NCBI GenBank assembly: GCA_001275005.1
Contig: JWZX01001779.1
Coordinates: forward strand, 1-15,396
From: Chrysochromulina tobinii
Lineage: Eukaryota > Haptophyta > Prymnesiales > Chrysochromulinaceae
Direction: 5' to 3'
Length of the DNA stretch: 15,396 nucleotides
Of the stretch, positions 1-7,915 are shown piece by piece (position 1 is the first letter of the stretch; each line of letters begins with the position of its first letter). Position numbers and translations under genes: made by a program. The notes beneath the pieces are model-generated. The model had not been told where the DNA came from. It ran no database searches and saw nothing but the letters and a program-made list of their open reading frames with translations.

Positions 1-98
1 ACTGGGAGTCCTTTCCTAATACGGTAACAGGGAGTCGTGTAGTGAGTCGGGTACGGTCTACCCCGTAGAGTGTATGGTATTCAACACTCTTTCTTGAT

Positions 99-140
99 GC
101 ACTAGCTATAATCTGCACTAGCTATATTCGCACTACCTAA
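99..140. repeat. short direct repeat, about 16-bp period
   Basis: The 12-mer gcactagctata occurs at 99-110 and again at 115-126, followed by a degenerate copy at 130-140. It spans the stop codon of the oxygenase fragment and encodes its last residues. Probably simple replication slippage; I see no function. Confidence 0.6.
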
Positions 141-599
141 ATGAGAATCGAGAAAGAAACCCCAGAACGGTTCAACGGATCGAATGACGTGAGGCGTTGC
201 GTTTTCAAGCCCCAGCACGGTGCATTGGCTCTCATGTCCTTCAACACGGCTCGCCGCGTGCCACTGCACGCCTTGCGAGTAGTACTCGGCGAGCGGCCCG
301 CGGCACTTCCACGGCCAGCGCGAGCGCAAGTTGTCGGCATTGTGCTCGAGCGCCGCGACGAGCAGTGGCGGTAGGCCCCCGCTCCGCGGCTCGAGTAACG
401 GCTCGAGCGTGGCGCTGCGCCTCGCGCGCAGAAAAAAGGGGCACGAGAGGCGCGGTGGATCTGCGTGGGCGGTCGAGTGGGCGGAAGAGATGGGCGGCGG
501 CGGCGGCGGCACCACCCGATGCATCAGCGCCGGCACGCGTCCGGACGACAAGTACGAGAGCGAGTCGCCTGCAAAGACGAGCAGCTCATCCGCGCTCAT
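102..599 (-). pseudogene. 5'-truncated 2-oxoglutarate/Fe(II) oxygenase (isopenicillin N synthase-type) C-terminal fragment
   Basis: Reading from the ATG at 599 gives 165 residues. They begin inside the double-stranded beta-helix core: LLVFAGDSLSYLSSGRVPAL, then MHRVV, then RLSCPFFL. This order matches the end of the isopenicillin-N-synthase-like 2OG-Fe(II) oxygenase fold. On that alignment His27 of HRV is the distal iron ligand, and Arg50/Ser52 of RLS are the 2-oxoglutarate-binding R-x-S pair. The HxD iron ligands and the whole N-terminal half are missing. The frame stays open upstream only to about 668, where the divergent EF-hand/LRR gene already starts (663), so there is no room for the missing exons. 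A six-proline run separates HRV from RLS. The C-terminal tail up to the stop at 102-104 has no motif I recognise. Most likely it is a relic or rearranged piece. A novel short protein or a gene split by assembly is possible. Family call is fairly sure; pseudogene status is inference. Confidence 0.6.
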
Positions 600-662
600 T
601 GTTGACAAGCGTCCGCGGCGTCGTCGTGTGAGCGCCGCAGTAGTCGTGTGAATTACACACCT

Positions 663-3600
663 ATGAGTTCAACATTGACGAAACCCGGACTCGTAGTTTC
701 ACTGGGAACAAGCAGCTACGAGTCGGCCTCACGAGAAATGGGCGGCTCCGTCACGAAGGTGGCGCCAAATCCTGCCGATGGTGTCGAGGTGCGCACGCCG
801 GAGACGCTCCAGTGGCAAGACCCGACGAGGATCTTCAAGGAGGTCGACGTTGACAGCGACCAGACCATCTCTTCCGATGAGTTGAAGAGCGCATTGCAAA
901 AGCAAGGCTACGACGACGTGGTTTTCGCAACCCTGATGGGCGAGCTCGACCTCAACTCGGATGGCTGCATTACAATCGACGAGTGGCGCAAAGGTTTTTA
1001 TGCGAGTAGCTTTGTCCACGTCAGGCCGCCGGCCGCCGAGGACTTTGCCGACCTGCACGGTGATCAGCGCGGCGGCTGCACCATCGCGGAGACTGCCAAA
1101 CGGGCCATCACTGGCGCACAGCTGCAGCGCGTGTGCTCGCACATTAGTCGGCGATGCAAGCCCGAGGGGTGGGCCGACAAGAGTGGCAAGCAAAGGACAC
1201 CCGGCACCGTCACCCTCTACGACGCGGCGCGCTTCGTCATCAAGCCGGCGACGTACGCCACGCAGTGCTCATTCGTGGAGCTTATCGCCTTCGGAGAGCA
1301 GGTGCCGCTCTACTTTGTGAGCCACTGGTGGGGCGAACCGGTTCTCGATTTTGTGAAGTGCCTCGAGCAGCACGCTGTCGATCGCGGGCTGGGTGTCGAC
1401 AGCCCATATTGGGTCTGCGCGTACGCCAACAACCAGTGGAAGCTCGACGATGAGATTGGGGGCTCCCTCGAGGAGTCCTCGTTCCGCAAGGCGATGAAGC
1501 TCTCGTTCGGCACCGTCACCGTCCTTGATGAGGGTGGCGTCACCTTCTCTCGAATCTGGTGTGGCTATGAAATCTTTACGAGCCTCGCCGGCGACAAGCA
1601 CAAGACGTACGACGTGTACACGTGCCCCAAGGGCGGGGCTGTCGGCCTCGTTGAAGGGCTAAGCGCAGGAGATAAGGACGCGGGCGCGAAGCAGAAGCGC
1701 GAGTCGGGTTTTCCGCTCGAGCGTGTGCGCCTCGACATCCAGCTGCAGTCGGCGCAAGCCTCTGTGGAGGCAGACCGCAAGGCCATCCTCAACGCAATCG
1801 TCGGCGCGGCTGCCGACGCGGAGCCGCCCAAAGAGCATGCAAGCTATACACGGCTGAACAACATGCTCGCTGGCCGATTTGCCGCAGGCATGGTACGTAC
1901 CGTCATCGCACGAGGCAAGAAGCTTGGCCCGTACTTTGCTGCCATGAAGGCGTCGGCATCCACGTCTCTTGTCATCGATCTCTCAAATCTGATCAAGTGC
2001 ACCGACAAGGAGCTGCAACTGCTCATGGCAGCACTGCCCAATTCGCTCGAGTCGCTCAACTTGCAACTCAAGGGCACTAAGGCCACGGAGGATGGCGTCA
2101 CAGCTCTCTTCAAGCACGTGTGCAACCTCCCGCGGATGCGACGCCTCGAATCGGATGCTCTCACTTCGACGCACATGCCGCTCGTGATGAAGATGGCCTT
2201 GATTGAGGAGTTCCCCGCCAGGGGCCGTTTGTTTCCTAGTGAAATGGCGCTCATCAATGCGGCAGCAAAGTGTGCAGCTACTCTCACGTCTCTCGACGTA
2301 TCTCTCGACTCTCATTTCAGAGACTGCGCTCCTGATAAGAGACACGAGATGGGAGTACAGATTGGCAAGTTTGCTGCTAATAGCTCGCTAACAGAGGTGC
2401 CGCTGAACTCCAGCCCACGAGTGTGACCTGTTCTGAGCTGACAGTTTGCACTCTCCACGTACAGGTGAATCTCGACAGCTATGCGCTGCCCATTAAGAAG
2501 CTCAAGGGCGCCGAGCCAGTCGAGTCGCTCGACCTCTCAGACAAGGGCCTCAGTGTTGCCTCCGCCATCGTGATCGCCTCGCTGATTGGCGTCAACGGCG
2601 GGCTGATGGAGGTATGGGAGACTTGTCAGCCCACAGCCTCCTGAAAGCTCTTCTCCCCTGACCCATCTGTGTCTTTTTCGGCAGTTGAATCTCTCAAACA
2701 ATCGCATCTGTGGTGTCTGGGTTGAGTATGGCACGCAGAAAGGCAACTACATCACAGAGGGCATCAACGCCATCGCTGATGCACTTCGCGTTAATTGCGC
2801 ATTGACGTCCCTCGAGCTCAGGGGCAACCAGCTCGGGGACAACGGATGGGGCGCCATCTTTGCCGCCGTTTGCGGTAACAAGGACAGCAAAATCACATCC
2901 TTGGACGCGGTCTCCGAGAACATCGGAGGACGTTACTCCTCCGAGAACATCGGCCCTGCTGGTGTCAAGCTGATCGCCGAGGCCCTCCGCACGAGCGTCA
3001 CAGGAGCGCTGATGAAGGTACGCTGAGCTTGCAGCCCAGGTGTGCTCCCACTTGCACTGACATCTGGATGTCCCCTTGTGCATAGGTGAACTTGGACGGG
3101 TATGCTCTCCCTGTCAAGAAGATCAAGGGCACCGACCCCGTCGAGACGCTCGACCTCTCGCGCAAGAGTCTTGGCGTTGCCTCTGCAGTTGTGATCGCCT
3201 CCTTGATCGGTGTCAATGGCGCATTGACGTCCGTCGAGCTCAGAGGCAACGAGCTTGGGGACGAGGGCTGGGGTGCCATCTTTGCCGCCATCTGCGGCAA
3301 CAAGGACAGCAAGATCATGTCTATGGACGCGTCCTCCGAAAGAATCGGCCCTGCTGGTAGCAAGCTGATCGCCGAGGCGCTCCGCACGAGCGTCACAGGC
3401 GCCTTGACACAGGTGTTCGCTTTCTGCCCCCCCAAAGAGATGCCTTTTCTGTTACTCTAAACCTTGCCTATGCTTTGAATGGTTTTGCAGCTTGACCTCT
3501 CAGACAACCAGCTGTGCGGCAAAGATCGTTGGGGCCGTGGAACTCACACTGCAGAGGGCATCACAGCGATCGCCGACGCTCTGCGCGTCAACGGCGGGCT

Positions 3601-4039
3601 GACGGAACTCAATATTGCGGGCAACTCAATCAAGGACGAGGGCATCACGGCGATCTGTAACGCAGTGCAGGGCAATAAGCTCACAAAGCTTAACGTTGCA
3701 GGCAGCAACATAAGCCCAGTTGGAGCGACAGCTGTGGCGGCTATGGTAGCCGTCACAGGCGGGCTGATGGCCCTGGATTTGTCCTTCAACGACCTCAATG
3801 ATGATGGCGTAAGCGCAGTCTGCGAGGCCATCCAGAGCAACAAGGAGACCAAGCTCGCATCACTCAACATGCGCGCCAACAGCATCGGTCCAATAGGAGC
3901 AAAGTCAGTGGCCGCCATGGTGGCCGTCACAGGCGCATTGATCGAGTGCGACCTCTCGAACAATGCCATGGGCGAGGAAGGGAAGGCCTCGATTCTTTCC
4001 GCAGCGCAAGGAAAGGCTGGGTTTAATCTGCATCTGTGA
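663..4039 (+). CDS. EF-hand / TIR-like (SHWWGE) / LRR multidomain protein, five exons
   Basis: Exons 663-2396, 2465-2611, 2685-3017, 3086-3412 and 3491-4039 join in phase 0 at every junction. Donors are gtgccg, gtatgg, gtacgc and gtgttc; acceptors end tacag, ggcag, catag and tgcag; introns are 68-78 bp. The product is 1029 residues. I start at ATG 663, the first Met in frame. Two EF-hand loops lie near residues 62-73 (D-V-D-S-D-Q-T-I-S-S-D-E) and 96-107 (D-L-N-S-D-G-C-I-T-I-D-E), so calcium binding is likely. Residues about 214-306 carry LYFVSHWWGEP, YWVCAYANNQW and SRIWCGYEIF. This is the layout of a TIR-like fold, with WCxxE placed like the catalytic Glu of TIR NADases. Residues about 435 to the end are ribonuclease-inhibitor-type LRRs (LDLSxNxL...EGIxAIADAL). 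No signal peptide or TM is seen, so it is probably intracellular. The domain order suggests a calcium-gated sensor or immune-type receptor, which is inference. The EF-hands and LRRs are clear; the TIR relationship is moderate. Confidence 0.85.
2465..2611 (+). repeat. duplicated LRR exon module, copy 1 (copy 2 at 3086-3232)
   Basis: Exon 2 and the first 147 bases of exon 4 align without gaps and encode near-identical peptides (VNLDSYALPIKKLKG versus VNLDGYALPVKKIKG, then LIGVNGGL versus LIGVNGAL). Both begin immediately after an intron, with the same GTG Val codon. This is an internal exon duplication within the LRR region. Confidence 0.85.
2799..3017 (+). repeat. duplicated LRR module, second half (copy 2 at 3221-3412)
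   Basis: The end of exon 3 matches the end of exon 4 (ALTSLELRGNQLGDNGWGAI versus ALTSVELRGNELGDEGWGAI). The first copy is 27 bases longer because of a nine-codon insertion near 2912-2953, where a 15-base unit (ctccgagaacatcgg) is repeated with a 27-base period. Exon 4 therefore looks like the front of exon 2 joined to the back of exon 3. Confidence 0.85.
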
Positions 4040-4335
4040 GCTGCATCTGTGATGTGTGTGTGCGCGTGCTGCGTCTGTAGGTCTGTTGCTGGGTGCTTGG
4101 GGAGAGCACCCTTTTTCGTTTCAGATGCATAGGCCATAGCTGGTGCAACGTGCATGGTGGGCCCGGCGGGGCGTTGGTGAGAGGAAACAGGAGAAACAGC
4201 GACGCCGGCGGTCGGTGGGGCCCGACGGCGACGCCGACCGTACTCCGACGACCGACCGCGTGGCCGACGCTGCGACGGCGGTGTGCGCGTGCGCGGAGCT
4301 CAAAGCAAAGCCGACGCCGGCCGGGAATACATGGT
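4040..4335. other. 3' flank of the LRR gene; no gene seen
   Basis: GC-rich stretch with many gacg/cgac runs. Open frames exist on both strands but have Arg/Pro/Ala-rich noise composition. The start probably holds the LRR gene's 3' UTR. One possible 3' extension of the minus-strand acidic gene (to a stop at 4121) would fall here, but I cannot support it. Confidence 0.5.
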
Positions 4336-4865
4336 TTAAGTTGCAGGCTTGGCCGGAAACGGGGTGCGAAACGCAAACGGGGTGAAACCGTGAATTGAAC
4401 TTCTGAAAAGGGGGGGCGAAGGTGAACGTGAAGGTCACACCTCGGTCCTCGCGAGCCTCTTGCGATCGGATAGGGCTCATATGGGTCTACGTCGTCATTC
4501 TCCTGGTCCAAGGCCTGTAACACTGCCTGCAGCGCCTCGCCGAGCTCGTCATTCACATCCATCTCACTTAATTCGTTGCTCATGGCCTCGTTCAATGCCT
4601 GCCCAATCCGTGACAGTAGTATACAACCTATCTCGCTCCTCGCACCTCGGCATCGGTACATGTATCCTCAGATCTGCTCGATTTCGTCCGCAAGACTCCA
4701 GAGTAACGACCGTCTACCCTGGGCAGCGCGAACGACGTTTCATTCGATCCGAGGAATTTGCGCAAGACTTCGTGAAACGAATCTGTGAGTTTGACCTTTT
4801 TTGTCGCGTGTGCGGGATCGTCGCTTTCTTTTGCGTCCGGCTTCCTCCCCCGGCATTGTGGCCAT
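4336..4865 (-). CDS. tentative acidic helical protein, divergent from the basic protein gene (5' and 3' ends uncertain)
   Basis: Two minus-strand stretches look coding and join in phase 0 across a 47-bp GT-AG intron (4645-4599). The first contains KVKLTDSFHEVLRKFLGS and FALPRVDGRYSGVLRT. The second contains MSNELSEMDVNDELGEAL and LQALDQENDD, acidic and probably helical. The only nearby ATGs (4865-4863 and 4856-4854) are one frame off. Dropping a single G from the GGGGG run just after the second ATG would put them in frame, so a sequence error or real frameshift is possible. A strong pyrimidine tract plus cag marks a 3' splice site at 4403. Its donor could be 4440 (38-bp intron, stop at 4336-4338) or 4490 (88-bp intron, stop near 4121). 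I do not recognise a family. Spliced protein-coding gene is my best guess; boundaries are uncertain. Confidence 0.38.
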
Positions 4866-5168
4866 GGCGAAGACGAAGAAGATGGCCACTGATGACGCCG
4901 ATGATGGGTACAGCTACGGTGAGTGACGCTAACTCTGCCACCCCTACTTTCGATTGCATTACTCACTGCCGCTCTGACGACGAACACAGGTCCGGCGCTG
5001 GCGACCAGCACGAAGAAGAAGCGATTGGTCAAGCTGTCGCGCAAGCAGCTGAAGCGCAAGCAGATGAAGCGCGAGAGGGGTGAGAATAAAGAGTTGATGC
5101 GAGGCAATAAGGCCCAGCGAGATTTCGTCCGCAGGGAGCGCAAGGATGTTGCAAGAACGTCGTGGTAG
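4864..5168 (+). CDS. small Lys/Arg-rich basic protein, two exons
   Basis: Exon 1 is 4864-4918 and exon 2 is 4990-5168, joined in phase 1 across a 71-bp intron with a consensus gtgagt donor and a cacag acceptor. The ATG sits in a good eukaryotic context (GCCATGG). The 77-residue product starts MAKTKKMATDDADDGYSYG and continues as a highly basic, probably helical tail with KKKRLVKLSRKQLKRKQMKR, then ENKELMRGNKAQRDFVRRER, ending RTSW. Such Lys/Arg-rich sequences usually mark nuclear or nucleolar proteins, for example in rRNA or ribosome assembly, but I do not recognise the family and the role is inference. Its start codon overlaps the possible start of the minus-strand gene. The gene ends convergently with the EF-hand gene at 5352. 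Confidence 0.65.
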
Positions 5169-5351
5169 TACACATGAATCAGGTCGGGATGCCTTCCAGT
5201 TTGGTAGAGTTAATCGCATCTTGTACATAGCATGACCTTCCAATAACCCTGAAGCATGCACAGTGTCACACTGTAATTCCACTCACTCCGAAGAGATTTC
5301 ATGCACCACGCTCCGACCGCAGTTGTGTGCCTCCCATCTGTTTGGCTTGTT

Positions 5352-6650
5352 TCACAAGATCTCGCACTTTGTACACTTTTTGGGGCAGCATCGGGGGTTG
5401 TACACCTTGGGCCCCTCCAGAAGTGGCTGATGATCGACGCGATCGACGCCATCCTCGCGATGCTGGCGATCATTCTTGCCCAGTTGGGTAGTCTGGCTGC
5501 GCTGCAGGGGCGGCGCCCCTGCAGCCAACATCTGAGTTTGGACCCGCGGTCGCTCACGCTCCAGAAAGTTGTTCGGTTCGGCGCTGCGAGCCAGCGTGGC
5601 CTTCTCTGAGGGATCCACACCCATCCGCCCATGCTGTGGTGATGCCGAGCGTGAGCCATCGCTGCGCCCGTCACTCGAAGACGACGGCGGCAACTGCACC
5701 ATGCCGCCAGCGCGCGAAAGGCCAGGCTGCCCTTGCGTACCCGTCCCGCCCTTAGCGGCTGTGGCGCGCGAGTGGCCAGGTTGCCCTTGCGTACTCGCCT
5801 CGCCCTTGGCGGCTGTGGCGCTCGAGTGGCCAGCAGGACTACGCCTACCATCTGTGGGAGATTGGCGGCCGGGGCTCACGCGAGCCATGAAGCTAAACAG
5901 ACCACCCGAACCAAACTGGCCAGCCGCGGCGAAGACGCTCGCCAAGCCCGAGGACGGCTTGTTGAAGACGGCGACGAACTCGTCAAAGTCGAGCACGCCG
6001 TTCCCATCTAAGTCCGCCTCTTTGAGCAGCGCGTGTGCATTCTGCCCTCGGATATTCATTTCTTTGAGGATCGACTCGAGCTCACCCACGTCGATAGCGC
6101 CTGACTTGTCGTAGTCAAAAGCGTCGAAAATTGCGCGCAGGCGCTTGGCCGAGGGGCTCTTTTTGAAGAGCCCACCACCCACGACGCTGCCGATCTCGCT
6201 CCAGCCGTCATCATCGTCGGCGCCGCCCGCCTCCCTCGCCTCACGCTTAATCTTCTCGATAAAGTCATTCATCCTAAACTCCGCCGCCATCAAATTCTTT
6301 TCGGACAAGTTTTGCGACAGGCGTTGACTGAGCATCAGGTCGGGACGCAGCGCGCCCGGGGAAGCGCCGCCGCGTGTGGGTGAAGGCGTCCGCGTAGGCC
6401 CTGGTGACGAGGGATCAGGCTTCCAGAAGTCCTCTCCAGCGTCTTCCATCCTGTGGCCGCCGCGTAAAACGAAGTCGCCGCCGCGTACCACGAGCGCATT
6501 CTTCGGTCGCGACGACGCCTTCGGTCGGCTGGCCGCTCGGTTCATCATCGACCTGGCCGCCGCTGTCGCGTAGTTAGGCGACGACATCGACGGGAAGGAC
6601 ATTGAGGCGCTCCCTCTCTCCGCACAGCAGCCCTCTCCTGCGAACCTCAT
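5352..6650 (-). CDS. EF-hand pair protein with Cys-rich CaaX-like C-terminus
   Basis: Single open frame of 432 residues; Met17 is an alternative start. Residues 18-43 hold a module (SFPSMSSPNYATAAARSMM...RAASRPK) also found in the neighbouring membrane protein. Residues 60-165 are low-complexity with a short charged helix (NDFIEKIKREAREAGG). Two canonical EF-hand loops follow at 179-190 (D-Y-D-K-S-G-A-I-D-V-G-E) and 213-224 (D-L-D-G-N-G-V-L-D-F-D-E), a calcium-binding pair. Residues about 265-320 contain an 18-residue tandem repeat (ATAAKG..TQGQPG). The protein ends NPRCCPKKCTKCEIL. The last four residues, CEIL, fit a CaaX box with Leu at X, which favours geranylgeranylation, with nearby Cys available for acylation. 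Likely a membrane-tethered calcium sensor; the EF-hands are firm and the lipidation is inference. Confidence 0.8.
   Translation of the reverse strand: MRFAGEGCCAERGSASMSFPSMSSPNYATAAARSMMNRAASRPKASSRPKNALVVRGGDFVLRGGHRMEDAGEDFWKPDPSSPGPTRTPSPTRGGASPGALRPDLMLSQRLSQNLSEKNLMAAEFRMNDFIEKIKREAREAGGADDDDGWSEIGSVVGGGLFKKSPSAKRLRAIFDAFDYDKSGAIDVGELESILKEMNIRGQNAHALLKEADLDGNGVLDFDEFVAVFNKPSSGLASVFAAAGQFGSGGLFSFMARVSPGRQSPTDGRRSPAGHSSATAAKGEASTQGQPGHSRATAAKGGTGTQGQPGLSRAGGMVQLPPSSSSDGRSDGSRSASPQHGRMGVDPSEKATLARSAEPNNFLERERPRVQTQMLAAGAPPLQRSQTTQLGKNDRQHREDGVDRVDHQPLLEGPKVYNPRCCPKKCTKCEIL
5711..5831 (-). repeat. 54-bp tandem repeat inside the EF-hand gene
   Basis: Units begin at 5711 and 5765, with a partial third at 5819. 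They encode an 18-residue repeat (GHSRATAAKGGTGTQGQP-like). The frame is kept, so copy number could vary without breaking the protein. Confidence 0.8.
6521..6597 (-). repeat. shared SFPSMSS module, copy A (copy B at 6901-6977)
   Basis: The two 77-base stretches align without gaps and differ at about 12 positions by my count (about 84% identical). Each is read in the minus-strand frame of its own gene and encodes SFPSMSSPxYAxAAAxxxxx followed by RAASRPK. A local duplication is the simplest explanation. Confidence 0.85.
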
Positions 6651-6778
6651 GTTTCGGATCCAAAAAGTGCGACGGTTTCAGAAGGGCTTCAAAAGTGACC
6701 ACAGAATGCAAGTTCTCTTCGCACATTCAAAACCCGGCAAAGCACGGAGCACTGATGATGAGCGTCTGACTGAGGACC

Positions 6779-7735
6779 TTAGTCGGTCGACTGACGTTGG
6801 TGTTGCGGTGGTGCAAGGTCTTCTGGAAGCCCATTTTCCCAATGTGCATGCGACACCGGGGATTCAGGCCTGCGCGGACGGTAGCTCCCCGGTGGCGACT
6901 TCGGTCGGCTGGCCGCTCGCTGTATGATCATTTTGGCCGCCGCTCCCGCGTAGTATGGCGACGACATCGACGGGAAGCTGAGCCCGGGGCCCACCCGCCG
7001 CGACGCTAAGTTCTCCGCGGCGTTTGCTATCGCCCTGTTCGTGAGAGTATCGGGTATGCAGTCTTGATCGACCTTGATCATCTTGAAAGGGCCTGACTTC
7101 ACGGCCACGATGGCCGTAGAATCGGGCGCTGGCGACGAAGGAGAACGCGACGAAGGAGACGAAGGAGAATGTCCTGGCGATGAAGGAACGACAGACGACG
7201 GAGAATAGGCGGGGCTCGACTTTGCAGGGCTCGACCTTGCGGAGTTGCTGAGCGTGTCTCGTTTTTGCTTCCGATCCGGCTGCGTCTTGGCAAACTCGAC
7301 TTTCGTTTCGAGCGCCGCGGAAGATGATGGGGGAGGTTGCTTGGACTGCGCTTGCTCTTCGTCGTTGAGGGGCTCAAACGAGTGCTGCGCACGCTGCAGG
7401 CTGCTGTGGATGCACTTGTTCACGAATGCGCAACCAATGAGCATCAAGGCAGCCAGCAGCCATGGAATGTGATAGAGAATGTCAAATTCGGTTTCGATCT
7501 CTTGCTCGATCTCATCGATCATGTGTAGTAGTTTGGGTGGTGGTGGTGAGGGTGAGGGAGGCGGCGGCGAGGGCGAGGACGGCGGCGTCGGCGGCGGCAA
7601 TGGCGGCGAGGGCGGCGGCGGCAATGGCGGCGAGGGCGGCGGCGGCGGCGGCGGCGGCGGTGAGAGTTCCGACTCCAGTGACTGCTCAGAGGCCATCACC
7701 AGGCTCGAGAGGCAGAGCAAGACGACAAAACGCAT
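6779..7735 (-). CDS. single-pass membrane protein with Ser/Pro-rich ectodomain and SFPSMSS cytoplasmic module
   Basis: ATG at 7735 opens a 318-residue frame. Residues 1-16 (MRFVVLLCLSSLVMAS) are a typical signal peptide. Residues 25-68 are almost pure Pro/Ser, with SPPPP and PLPPP blocks like extensin or pherophorin-type hydroxyproline-rich wall proteins. An acidic helix follows (MIDEIEQEIETEFD), then a transmembrane segment at about 88-106 (IPWLLAALMLIGCAFV). The rest would be a cytoplasmic tail: Ser-Pro-rich at 165-205 and the SFPSMSS module at 253-279, ending HQRQSTD. Type I topology is inferred. The upstream 180 bp are shared divergently with the coiled-coil gene. It may be co-oriented with the EF-hand gene by chance or be part of a larger spliced locus: the tail module and the start of the EF-hand protein are duplicates about 380 bp apart. 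No family name is assigned. Confidence 0.75.
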   Translation of the reverse strand: MRFVVLLCLSSLVMASEQSLESELSPPPPPPPPPSPPLPPPPSPPLPPPTPPSSPSPPPPSPSPPPPKLLHMIDEIEQEIETEFDILYHIPWLLAALMLIGCAFVNKCIHSSLQRAQHSFEPLNDEEQAQSKQPPPSSSAALETKVEFAKTQPDRKQKRDTLSNSARSSPAKSSPAYSPSSVVPSSPGHSPSSPSSRSPSSPAPDSTAIVAVKSGPFKMIKVDQDCIPDTLTNRAIANAAENLASRRVGPGLSFPSMSSPYYAGAAAKMIIQRAASRPKSPPGSYRPRRPESPVSHAHWENGLPEDLAPPQHQRQSTD

Positions 7736-7915
7736 ATTGCTAGCGTATTCAGACTATTCAGTAGATTCGCACCAATATGCGCGCCAGCACGACGCGACAG
7801 CACGCTTCACAGTTCGTTGGGCTCGGTTGGGAAGTATCGTGTGATCGTACATAACGAAGAACACCTCCGTCTTGGCGCGAGACCAAACTTCAAACTTTTC
7901 GAAAAAACCACAAAT
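7736..7915. promoter_or_regulatory. divergent promoter region between membrane-protein and coiled-coil genes
   Basis: Only 180 bp separate the two start codons (7735 minus, 7916 plus), so promoter elements and both 5' UTRs must lie here. I see no convincing TATA box. Bidirectional use is inferred from position. Confidence 0.45.

Noticed and set aside
197-651. Plus-strand frames opposite the oxygenase fragment
   Set aside because: Arg/Ala-rich noise with no motif, while the minus strand shows conserved oxygenase motifs.
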